DNA of 37,183 nt from Candidatus Latescibacterota bacterium. Its GTDB lineage: Bacteria > Latescibacterota > UBA2968 > UBA8231. The translations under genes were made by a program, and so were the position numbers. The notes under the pieces are model-generated. The model had not been told where the DNA came from, did not search any database, and saw only the letters and a list, made by a program, of their open reading frames with translations. Location: NCBI GenBank assembly GCA_016187725.1, contig JACPJE010000126.1, forward strand, positions 1 through 37,183, written 5' to 3'. Of this stretch, positions 29,822-37,034 are shown piece after piece (within the stretch, counting starts at the first letter, position 1; each line of letters starts with the position of its first letter).

Positions 29822-29902
29822 TTACCAAGGCCCGCCTGCTGCTCTTCCCATCACTCCCCAGAAAACTCCAAGGCAGGCGGCCAGCCACAGTATTCCTTTC
29901 AT
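29822..29902 (-). CDS. 26-residue hydrophobic peptide with strong ribosome site
   Basis: ATG at 29902 follows GAAGGAGGGAG 4-5 nt upstream, one of the best ribosome sites in the window. It encodes MKGILWLAACLGVFWGVMGR plus AAGGPW and stops 12 nt before the cytochrome gene. The peptide could be a single short membrane helix, a signal-peptide-like or leader peptide that couples translation to the cytochrome. It lies 46 nt after the Rrf2 gene. Only the ribosome site and the position support it. Confidence 0.6.
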   Translation of the reverse strand: MKGILWLAACLGVFWGVMGRAAGGPW

Positions 29903-29948
29903 CGTCACTCCCTCCTTCGGTGAACGGAGGGGAGTATGCCTCGCCGAG

Positions 29949-30464
29949 TCATGTATATCCAGGTTCCCCCGAATGGTTCTCTTTCCCTTTGGTCAATGAC
30001 TCTAGAGCGCCTTCCGGGCCTACTGCGCCCGTCAATAGCTCGGAAGGGCATGTAGCTTTCAATTGCTCAACCCATTGGGCAATGCTCTGGTTGTTCAGCA
30101 TGCTCATGATGTTATTCCTTATGGTTTTCCAGTGGTTGTGGAGGGGACAATGGACTCCCGACTCAGAACATCCCGGCATACCCAAGACGCATTTCCAGGT
30201 CAGATCGAGGCCGTTTATCGCCTCCAGCACCTGCAGCAAAGTGATCTCCTCAGCAGGCCGGGCCAAGGCAACCCCTCCTCCAGGGCCTTTTTGAGAAGTG
30301 AGCAGGCCCCGCCGGGTGAGAGTCTGAGCGATTTTGGCCAGAAAAGAGAAGGAGATCTGGAGATTTTGGGCGATATCCCGGATGAGGACCGGGTGGGTCT
30401 GAGGCTGTGAGGCCAGGTAGAGCATAGTGCGGATCCCGTATTCACCAGCACCGGAAAATAACAT
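29949..30464 (-). CDS. Rrf2-family transcriptional regulator with three-Cys cluster motif
   Basis: The 171-aa protein has the Rrf2 winged helix: MLFSGAGEYGIRTMLYLASQ at the N-terminus, IRDIAQNLQISFSFLAKIAQ as the recognition region, and RGLLTSQKGPGGGVALAR as the wing. C92-x6-C99-x6-C106 is placed as the Fe-S ligands in IscR and NsrR, with slightly different spacing. These regulators sense NO, oxygen or Fe-S status. I start at ATG 30464 (GGAG upstream), which gives the usual MxFS beginning. It is the first gene of the minus-strand nar operon, and its own promoter overlaps an inverted repeat, so autoregulation is likely. The C-terminal tail (about 130-171) is not conserved-looking. Confidence 0.93.
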   Translation of the reverse strand: MLFSGAGEYGIRTMLYLASQPQTHPVLIRDIAQNLQISFSFLAKIAQTLTRRGLLTSQKGPGGGVALARPAEEITLLQVLEAINGLDLTWKCVLGMPGCSESGVHCPLHNHWKTIRNNIMSMLNNQSIAQWVEQLKATCPSELLTGAVGPEGALESLTKGKENHSGEPGYT

Positions 30465-30526
30465 TACTTGCTCCAACCAGAAGGTCCTACCTTGATCCCT
30501 CAGATCCTCCCAAACTACGCAGAGGA

Positions 30527-30560
30527 TTAATATAAAAAGACCTTTTTGTCTTTATATTAA
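30527..30560. promoter_or_regulatory. Inverted repeat over the rrf2/nar promoter, candidate autoregulatory operator
   Basis: TTAATATAAAAAGAC (30527-30541) is the inverse complement of GTCTTTATATTAA (30548-30560) save for two extra A. The right arm covers the -10 box of the minus-strand promoter and the left arm covers the early transcribed region. Confidence 0.6.
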
Positions 30561-30582
30561 AGTACAAATTTGAAAATGTCAA
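30554..30582 (-). promoter_or_regulatory. Sigma70-type promoter of the rrf2-nar operon
   Basis: On the minus strand TTGACA (30582-30577), a 17-nt spacer and TAATAT (30559-30554, 4 of 6). The predicted start near 30547 gives a leader of about 80 nt to the rrf2 ATG. Confidence 0.6.
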
Positions 30583-30735
30583 TAAAAAATATTCACGCCC
30601 GACCCCCATGCCTGGCTTGCGTGGGGATTCCTTACTTATTGTTCCCCTAAATCCTCTCAAGATTCCGCAGGAACACAAGCATAAAAGGGATTCGACCCTT
30701 GAATTATCCCCTGAAGCGTCACTTATGTCTCAGTG

Positions 30736-30752
30736 GTCTCATCGAGTGAGAC
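30736..30752. promoter_or_regulatory. Inverted repeat GTCTCA-N5-TGAGAC upstream of the plus-strand promoter
   Basis: Perfect 6-bp arms at 30736-30741 and 30747-30752. The centre lies about 54 bp before the predicted start of the promoter at 30764, a position where an activator or a repressor could bind. Confidence 0.45.
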
Positions 30753-30763
30753 GGGGCTGTCCC

Positions 30764-30791
30764 TTGACAAATAAGGATAAAAGGATATTAT
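30764..30791 (+). promoter_or_regulatory. Sigma70-type promoter facing the cupredoxin/nxr genes
   Basis: TTGACA (30764-30769), a 16-nt spacer and TATTAT (30786-30791, 5 of 6). No other consensus promoter was noticed closer to the ATG at 31155, so this is the likely start of the plus-strand operon. Confidence 0.55.
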
Positions 30792-30988
30792 TATCTTCTA
30801 TCTATTGATAACCCTTTAATGATTCTCAGAGTCTCTCCGGAAAGCATCTCATGCCCTAAGTCGATAGTGAAATGGTAGATAGACCTTGGAAAGCTTTAGC
30901 TACTTGGGCCTCAGCTGAAGCGCACTGACGATCGGAATAGGGTTCTGTTCGATGGGGTCCATCGCTCGTTGCCCATTAATCGACATCT

Positions 30989-31017
30989 TGTAACTTCTGA
31001 TTAAATTTGAAGTTACA
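30989..31017. repeat. Perfect 9-bp inverted repeat TGTAACTTC/GAAGTTACA
   Basis: Arms at 30989-30997 and 31009-31017 with an 11-nt AT-rich centre. It lies in the leader downstream of the plus-strand promoter and could be an operator or a leader hairpin. Confidence 0.55.
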
Positions 31018-31154
31018 TAAGATCGACTTCCTGGATAGCCTCTGAGAGTCAGTTGGTTCCGAGCCCTGAGTCTCTGGTACGCTCTTTGCAAAGCGGCGAG
31101 GGAGTACCGCCTCATTCGAGGGAGAACCCCTTTACAAACTACAGGAGGAATACC

Positions 31155-31859
31155 ATGAGCAGAGCTTATCTGCTGGCAGTGACCCTGGTGGTTGCGGGTG
31201 CGCATGCGGCCCCGGCCGGCAGCATCAAAGGCGTGGTCAAGGCCCAATTGACGGGCGCTGCGCCCAGCGCCGAGGTGAAAATGACGGACGATCCGGCGTG
31301 TTTGGCGAAACACACCAAGCCGGTCAGCGAAGAGAAACTGGTCCTCGACGCCAGCAAGAACGTCAAATACGCCTTTGTGGGCATCAAATCCGGCTTTCCC
31401 GAAGGGCAGGCCTTCAGGGCTCCGGTGGAACCAGCGGTCATCGACCAGAACGGCTGCATGTTCACGCCTCATGTGGTCGGAGTGATGGCGGGACAGGGAT
31501 TGAAGGTGCTCAACAGCGACGGGGTGCTGCACAACGTGCACCTGATGGGCAAGGCCAACCGCGAGGTGAACAAGGCCATGCCGGCCTTCACCAAGAAGAT
31601 GGTGCTGCCGGGGACCAATTTCGCCAAGCCCGAGACCATTCCCCTCAAGTGCGACGCCCACCCCTGGATGAACAGTTTTGTGGTGGTGGCAGCCAATCCC
31701 TACTTCGCGGTCAGTGCCGCCGACGGCAGCTTTGAGATCAAGGACGTGCCGGCCGGCAACTACGTGGTCGAGGTCTGGCACGAGTACCTGGGCACCAAGA
31801 CCCAGAACGTCCAGGTGGGCGACGGGGTCGCCACCGCCAATTTCACCCTTTCCAAATAA
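31155..31859 (+). CDS. Exported cupredoxin-like protein with C-terminal beta-sandwich
   Basis: The 234-aa precursor has a signal peptide (MSRAYLLAVTLVVAGAHAAP, cleavage near residue 18-19). The copper-site pattern is H126 or H129 (VLHNVHLMG) with C166-x2-H169-x2-M172 (CDAHPWM), as in plastocyanin-like type 1 copper proteins. Residues from about 180 (YFAVSAADGSFEIKDVPAGNYVVEVWH) form a carboxypeptidase-regulatory/transthyretin-like module. Such proteins are often called methylamine-utilisation-like or plastocyanin-like. GGAGG precedes the ATG; the next gene starts 60 nt after its stop. It may shuttle electrons in the periplasm for the NXR-type enzyme downstream. Confidence 0.88.
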   Translation: MSRAYLLAVTLVVAGAHAAPAGSIKGVVKAQLTGAAPSAEVKMTDDPACLAKHTKPVSEEKLVLDASKNVKYAFVGIKSGFPEGQAFRAPVEPAVIDQNGCMFTPHVVGVMAGQGLKVLNSDGVLHNVHLMGKANREVNKAMPAFTKKMVLPGTNFAKPETIPLKCDAHPWMNSFVVVAANPYFAVSAADGSFEIKDVPAGNYVVEVWHEYLGTKTQNVQVGDGVATANFTLSK

Positions 31860-31919
31860 ACCTGGCCTCTCCCTCCATCCGCGCGGCTGGTGCCGCGCGC
31901 CGAGCGAGGAGTACGCGCG

Positions 31920-33494
31920 ATGAGATCGCCATTGCTGCCTCTGGGGGTCGGTGCAGGGGTCTTGCTGGCTGGTTGGCAGGCGAGCCTGGCAGCCCAGCCG
32001 CTGCCGGCCACTCCCCAGCTAGTAGAGAAGGGCAAGCAGACCTACCAGCAACTCTGCGCTCCCTGCCACGGCGCCACTGGTCAGGGGGACGGAGCTGCAG
32101 CCTATCTGCTCTACCCCAAACCGCGCAACTTCGCCAAAGCGCAGTACCGCCTGGTTTCCACCTGGGAACAGGTGCCCACCGACGAGGACCTGTTCAGCGT
32201 CATCACCCGGGGCATGCCCGGGTCGGCCATGCCGTCCTGGCCCAACCTTTCGGAAGAGACCCGCTGGGGCTTGGTGCATTATCTCAAAACCTTCTCCGAC
32301 CATCCCCTGGAGATTACCCCGCCCACCCCGCCGCCCACCGAGGGCGGCCCGGGGACCGGGGTAATTGAGGTGCCGCTGGAACCCATCTACGACGAGGCGG
32401 CCCAGCAGCATGCCGCCGAACTCTTTGCCCAGGGTTGCGCCGGCTGCCACGGCGCCACCGGCAAGGGCGACGGACAGACCCGGCAGATCGACAGCGACGG
32501 GTACCCCACCCGGCCGCGCGACCTGACCCGGGGCATCTACAAGGGCGAGCCTTCGCCCCAGTCCGTGTACCGCCGTATCGTCGCCGGCCTGCCGGGCACC
32601 CCCATGCCCATGAGCGACTGGGCCCCCGGCGCCGACGCCTGGGCTCTTACCCGCTATGTACTGGCCATGTCCAGTCCGCGACAGCGGCAGCGCAACGAGA
32701 TGTTGAGGTTCACCATCGAGGCCCCCCGCGTCGCCCAACTGCCCAGCCATCCCGACGACGGGGAATGGCGGCTGGCCAGCCCGGTCAACCTGCACCTGAT
32801 GCCCCTGTGGTGGCGCGACGACCGCATCGAGGAGGTGACGGTGCGCGCCCTGCACGACGGCGGAGAACTGGCGGTGCTGCTGGAGTGGCACGACGACACC
32901 TATGACCACACCGCCATCCGGCCCCAGGATTTCCGCGATGCCGCCGCGGTGCAGTTCTCCCTCAGCGCTGATCCGCCTTTCTTCGGCATGGGGGCCCTGG
33001 GGCAGATGGTGAACATCTGGATGTGGAAGTCGGAGCGGCAGGCCGACCTGGTGGCCTTCCAGGATCTGGAAGCGGTGTACCCCAACATCGGCATCGACTC
33101 CTATCCCAATCTGCTCAAGTCGCCGCTCGAACAGCCCATGCGGCACGCCCTGACCCTCGAATCGGACCCCACCTATGTCACCGGGTGGGGGGCGGGCAAT
33201 ATCGTCTCGGACCCGACCCGCAGAAACGCTGCCGAGGATCTGCAGGCCCAGGGGCAGGGCACGCTGAAGGCCCATCCCCGTTTCGACCAGGAGGTGGTGG
33301 CCGAAGGGGTGTACCAGAGCAACAGCTACCACGTGGTCTTCCGCCGCGCCCTCAAGCCCAAGGGCAAGGAGGGGGTGGTGTTGAAATCAGGCGCCACGGT
33401 GCCGGTGGCCTTTGCGGTGTGGAACGGCAGCCAGGGGGACCGCGACGGCAAGAAGTCGGTGACCATCTGGCAGGAACTCAAACTCGCCCCCTAG
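31920..33494 (+). CDS. Diheme cytochrome c fused to a heme-b (NXR/EBDH gamma-like) domain
   Basis: The 524-aa exported protein has a signal peptide (LLPLGVGAGVLLAGWQASLA, residues 5-24). Two cytochrome c domains follow, with C46-C49-H50 and C173-C176-H177. From about residue 260 there is a beta-rich domain with DDGEWRLASPVNLHLMPLWW, VRALHDGGELAVLLEWHDDT, AAAVQFSLS and VAFAVWNGSQGDRDGKKSVT, the hallmarks of the ethylbenzene-dehydrogenase/DMSO-reductase type II gamma subunit that binds heme b. It would move electrons between the NxrA/B pair and soluble carriers. AGGAG precedes the ATG. It ends 18 nt before nxrA. The N-terminal half is paralogous to the cytochrome at 28628. Confidence 0.92.
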   Translation: MRSPLLPLGVGAGVLLAGWQASLAAQPLPATPQLVEKGKQTYQQLCAPCHGATGQGDGAAAYLLYPKPRNFAKAQYRLVSTWEQVPTDEDLFSVITRGMPGSAMPSWPNLSEETRWGLVHYLKTFSDHPLEITPPTPPPTEGGPGTGVIEVPLEPIYDEAAQQHAAELFAQGCAGCHGATGKGDGQTRQIDSDGYPTRPRDLTRGIYKGEPSPQSVYRRIVAGLPGTPMPMSDWAPGADAWALTRYVLAMSSPRQRQRNEMLRFTIEAPRVAQLPSHPDDGEWRLASPVNLHLMPLWWRDDRIEEVTVRALHDGGELAVLLEWHDDTYDHTAIRPQDFRDAAAVQFSLSADPPFFGMGALGQMVNIWMWKSERQADLVAFQDLEAVYPNIGIDSYPNLLKSPLEQPMRHALTLESDPTYVTGWGAGNIVSDPTRRNAAEDLQAQGQGTLKAHPRFDQEVVAEGVYQSNSYHVVFRRALKPKGKEGVVLKSGATVPVAFAVWNGSQGDRDGKKSVTIWQELKLAP

Positions 33495-33512
33495 GAGAGG
33501 ACAACAGGCGCC

Positions 33513-36500
33513 ATGGCAATAGACGACGGATCGAGGATTCCCCGGCGGCAGTTCCTGCGCTGGATGGGCGTGGGGGTGGGAGGGGCGGCCATCCTGCCCT
33601 CGTACCGGCTGCTGGCGGCTGTGCCTGGCCAGAACCCCCTGGCTGGGGCCGTGAACCGGGAATGGGAACGCATCTACCGGGACCAGTTCCGCTACGACCG
33701 CAAATTCGACTGGGTGTGCTCGCCCAACGACACCCACGCCTGCCGGGTGCGGGCCTACGTGCGCAACGACATCGTCGTGCGCCTGGGTTCCACCTACGAC
33801 TACCAGGATTACGCCGACCTCTACGGCAACAAGGCCACCGTCAACTGGAACCCCAGACAGTGCGCCAAAGGCTACACCTTCCACCGGGTGCTCTACGGCC
33901 CGTACCGGCTTCGCCATCCCATCGTGCGCAAGGGGTGGAAGACCTGGGCTGACGACGGTTTCCCCTTCCTGACCCCCGAACTGCGCAGCAAGTACCTCTT
34001 CGACCGGCGCGGCGATGACGAATTCGTGCAGATCTCCTGGGACGACGTGTTCCACGACGTCGCCGGCGCCCTCAAATCCATCGCCGTCAACTACAGCGGC
34101 GAACAAGGCCGGCAGCGGCTGCTCTCCCAGGGGTACCAGCCCGAGATGGTCGAGGCCACTCAGGGGGCGGGGACGCGCACCATCAAGATGCGCGGCGGCA
34201 TGGGCCTCTTGGGGGTGATAGGGAAGTACGGCATGTACCGCCTGAACAATTCCCTGGCCCTGCTGGACGCCAAGGTGCGCGGGGTGGAGCACGACCAGGC
34301 CCTGGCCGGGCGCAACTGGTCCAACTACACCTGGCACGGCGACCAGGCCCCGGGCCAGCCCTGGGTCCACGGCCTGCAGGCGGCTGATTGCGATTTCAAC
34401 GACCTGCGCTTCTCCAAACTCATCGTCATGGACGGCAAGAACCTGGTGGAGAACAAGCTCACCGACTCCCACTGGTTCATCGAGTGCATGGAGCGGGGGG
34501 CTAAGATCGCCGTCATCGCCCCCGAATACGGGCCGCCCTCCACCAAGGCCGACTACTGGATCCCCATCCGCCCAGCCACCGACGCGGCCCTGTGGCTGGG
34601 GATCGCCAAACTGATGATGGACAAGGGCTGGTACGATGAGCGGTTCGTAAAGCAATTCACCGATTTCCCGCTGCTGGTGCGCAAGGACAATCTCAGGCGC
34701 CTGCGGGCCCAGGAGGTTTTCCCCGATTACCAGCCCGGCCTCAAACCGGAAGGCGCCTCCTTTGAGCAGCAGGGCCTCAAGCCCGAGCAGTACCAGAAGC
34801 TGGGGGACTACGTGGTCTGGGACGAGGGCCTGAACGAGCCGCGGGCCCTCACCCGCGACCAGGTCGGCACGCGCATGGAAGAGGCCGGCCTCAAACCGGC
34901 CCTGGCAGGGGAGTTCAAGCTCAAGCTGGCCGACGGCCAGGAGGTCGAGGTCGCCACCCTGTGGTCCCTGTACAAGATCCACCTCGAGGACTACGACCTG
35001 GACACCGTGGTCGAGATCACTGCCGCCCCCAAGGACCTGATCGAGCAGCTGGCCGAGGATCTCTACACCATGAAGCCGGCGGCCATCCACCAGGGCGAGG
35101 GCATCAACCACTGGTTCCACGCCACCGAGATGAACCGCGCCGCGTACCTGCCCATCATGTTCACCGGCAATATCGGCAAGCCGGGGGCCGGCTGCTACAC
35201 CTGGGCGGGCAACTACAAGGCGGCCCTCTTCCAGGGTTCGCCCTGGACCGGGCCCGGCTTCAAGGGTTGGGTGGCCGAGGATCCTTTTGAACCCAACCTC
35301 GATCCGGCCGCACCCGGTAAGTCGGTCAAGGCCCACGCCTATACCAAGGACGAGGAGCCGGCCTACTGGAACCACGGGGACAAGGCCCTGATCGTCGAGA
35401 CGCCCAAGTTCGGGCGCAAAAACTTCACCGGCCAGAGCCACATGCCCACCCCCACCAAGGCCATCCTCTTCACCAACGTCAACCTGATCAACAACGCCAA
35501 ACACGTGTACGAGATGATCAAGAACACCAATCCCCTGGTGGAAATGATCCTCTCCATCGACGTGCAGATGACCGCCTCCATCGAGTACGCCGACATCGCC
35601 CTGCCGGCCAACTCGTGGCTGGAGTTCGAGGGCCTGGAGATCACCGCCTCCTGCTCCAATCCTTTCTTGCAGATCTGGAAGGGGGACATCCCGCCGGTCT
35701 TCGACAGCAAGGACGACCTCACCATCCTGGCCCAGATCGCCAAGGCCCTGGGCGAGGTCACCGGAGACCACCGCTTCCACGACTACTTCAAGTTTGAGCA
35801 CGAGGGCAGACGGGAGATCTACATCCAGCGCCTGCTGGACACCTGCACCACCACGCAAGGGTACAAGCTGGAGGAGATCATGGCCGGCAAGTACGGACCT
35901 CCCGGCGGCTGCCTGATGAACTTCCGCACCTACCCGCGCATCGCCTTCTGGGAACAGGTGCACGACCAGGTGCCCTTCTTCACCGATACGGGCCGGCTGC
36001 ACGCGTACGCCGACGTGCCCGAGGCCATCGAGTACGGCGAGAACTTCATCGTCCACCGCGAGGGGCCCGAGGCCACCCCCTACCTGCCCAACGTCATCGT
36101 CAGCAGCAACCCCTATATCCGGCCAGAGGATTACGGCCTGCCCCTGGATGCCGAGCACTGGGACGAGCGCACCATCCGCAACGTCAAGCTGGACTGGGCG
36201 CAGGTGAAGAAGACCGAGAATTTCCTGTGGAAGAAGGGCTTCCAGTTCTACTGTCTAACGCCCAAGACCCGACACCGGGTACACAGCGGCTGGTCCAATG
36301 TGGACTGGCACATGGTCTTCGACTCCAACTTCGGCGATCCCTACCGCCTCGACAAGCGGGCCCCCTGCGTGGGTGAGCACCAGATCCACCTCAACCCCCA
36401 GGCGGCCCGAGATCTGGGTATCAATGACGGCGACTACGTGTACGTGGATGCCAATCCGGCCGACCGACCCTATATCGGGGCCAACCCGGACGACTTCTTC

Positions 36501-36968
36501 TACCGGGTCTCGCGCTGTATGCTGCGGGTCAAGTACAACCACGCCTATCCGTACAACATCGTGATGATGAAGCACGGACCCTTCATCGCCACTGAGAAGA
36601 GTGTGCGGGCCCACGAGACCAGGCCAGATGGCCGGGCCCTGTCGGAGAACACCGGGTACCAGTCCAATCTGCGCTATGGCTCTCAGCAGTCGGTGAGCCG
36701 CAACTGGCACATGCCCATGCACCAGACCGACACCCTCTTCCACAAAACCAAGGCTGCGGTGGGTTTCCTCTTCGGCGGGGAAGCCGACAACCACGCGGTC
36801 AACACCGTGCCCAAGGAGGCCCTGGTGCGGGTGACCAAGGCCGAGGACGGCGGTATGGGTGGGGTGGGGGTGTGGGCGGTGGCCACCACCGGCTTCACGC
36901 CCGACAACGAGAGCGAGTTCATGAAGAGATATTTGGCGGGGGAACTGGTCAGCATCCGGCAGGGGTGA
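33513..36968 (+). CDS. nxrA: NxrA-type periplasmic nitrite oxidoreductase/nitrate reductase alpha subunit
   Basis: The 1151-aa protein begins with a Tat signal (R11-R12-Q-F-L-R, then GVGVGGAAILPS), so it is exported folded, with Mo cofactor. Motifs such as WERIYRDQFRYD, WVCSPNDTHACRVRA, GTRTIKMRGGMG, SNYTWHGDQ and HRVHSGWSNVDWH match, from memory, the NXR group of Nitrospira, Nitrospina and anammox bacteria. The proximal cluster frame is C69-x3-D73-x3-C77 plus C117. The likely Mo-ligand Asp is D277 (WHGDQ). Members of this clade oxidise nitrite or reduce nitrate; direction cannot be told from sequence. It follows the gamma-like fusion by 18 nt. A beta subunit and chaperone should lie beyond the window. 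Confidence 0.92.
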   Translation: MAIDDGSRIPRRQFLRWMGVGVGGAAILPSYRLLAAVPGQNPLAGAVNREWERIYRDQFRYDRKFDWVCSPNDTHACRVRAYVRNDIVVRLGSTYDYQDYADLYGNKATVNWNPRQCAKGYTFHRVLYGPYRLRHPIVRKGWKTWADDGFPFLTPELRSKYLFDRRGDDEFVQISWDDVFHDVAGALKSIAVNYSGEQGRQRLLSQGYQPEMVEATQGAGTRTIKMRGGMGLLGVIGKYGMYRLNNSLALLDAKVRGVEHDQALAGRNWSNYTWHGDQAPGQPWVHGLQAADCDFNDLRFSKLIVMDGKNLVENKLTDSHWFIECMERGAKIAVIAPEYGPPSTKADYWIPIRPATDAALWLGIAKLMMDKGWYDERFVKQFTDFPLLVRKDNLRRLRAQEVFPDYQPGLKPEGASFEQQGLKPEQYQKLGDYVVWDEGLNEPRALTRDQVGTRMEEAGLKPALAGEFKLKLADGQEVEVATLWSLYKIHLEDYDLDTVVEITAAPKDLIEQLAEDLYTMKPAAIHQGEGINHWFHATEMNRAAYLPIMFTGNIGKPGAGCYTWAGNYKAALFQGSPWTGPGFKGWVAEDPFEPNLDPAAPGKSVKAHAYTKDEEPAYWNHGDKALIVETPKFGRKNFTGQSHMPTPTKAILFTNVNLINNAKHVYEMIKNTNPLVEMILSIDVQMTASIEYADIALPANSWLEFEGLEITASCSNPFLQIWKGDIPPVFDSKDDLTILAQIAKALGEVTGDHRFHDYFKFEHEGRREIYIQRLLDTCTTTQGYKLEEIMAGKYGPPGGCLMNFRTYPRIAFWEQVHDQVPFFTDTGRLHAYADVPEAIEYGENFIVHREGPEATPYLPNVIVSSNPYIRPEDYGLPLDAEHWDERTIRNVKLDWAQVKKTENFLWKKGFQFYCLTPKTRHRVHSGWSNVDWHMVFDSNFGDPYRLDKRAPCVGEHQIHLNPQAARDLGINDGDYVYVDANPADRPYIGANPDDFFYRVSRCMLRVKYNHAYPYNIVMMKHGPFIATEKSVRAHETRPDGRALSENTGYQSNLRYGSQQSVSRNWHMPMHQTDTLFHKTKAAVGFLFGGEADNHAVNTVPKEALVRVTKAEDGGMGGVGVWAVATTGFTPDNESEFMKRYLAGELVSIRQG

Positions 36969-36977
36969 AGGATTTCT

Positions 36978-37021
36978 GTAGGGGCGCCCGGCCGTGCGCC
37001 CCTACGTGGCGCCCATTTTTT
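36978..37021 (+). terminator. Two alternative hairpins with a T-run: repeat element, possible attenuator
   Basis: GTAGGGGCGC (36978-36987) pairs perfectly with GCGCCCCTAC (36996-37005). Alternatively GGGCGCC (36982-36988) pairs with GGCGCCC (37008-37014), followed at once by ATTTTTT (37015-37021), an intrinsic-terminator shape. The two folds exclude each other. The unit lies between nxrA and the next gene and resembles the short palindrome at 6352. Confidence 0.5.
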
Positions 37022-37034
37022 CGAGGAGAGCACT

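Larger units (their letters stand above)
30465..31154. other. AT-rich divergent intergenic regulatory region (690 nt)
   Basis: No convincing gene lies here. Base composition is visibly more AT-rich than either side, particularly 30520-30610 and 30755-30820. It contains a minus-strand promoter with an overlapping inverted repeat, a plus-strand promoter, and two further inverted repeats, described separately. The plus-strand promoter is about 360 nt from the cupredoxin ATG, leaving a long leader or room for a small RNA. No riboswitch family could be matched by eye. Confidence 0.7.

Noticed and set aside
30608-30808. 66-codon plus-strand frame in the nar/nxr intergenic region
   Set aside because: No ribosome site, no coding-like composition, and it crosses the plus-strand promoter and the inverted repeat at 30736.
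33387-36158. 923-codon minus-strand frame opposite nxrA
   Set aside because: Shadow of the NxrA coding strand with biased composition, no domains and no ribosome site. The same applies to 15014-16654, 16763-18133, 4488-5702 and 25062-26858 (plus, opposite narG).
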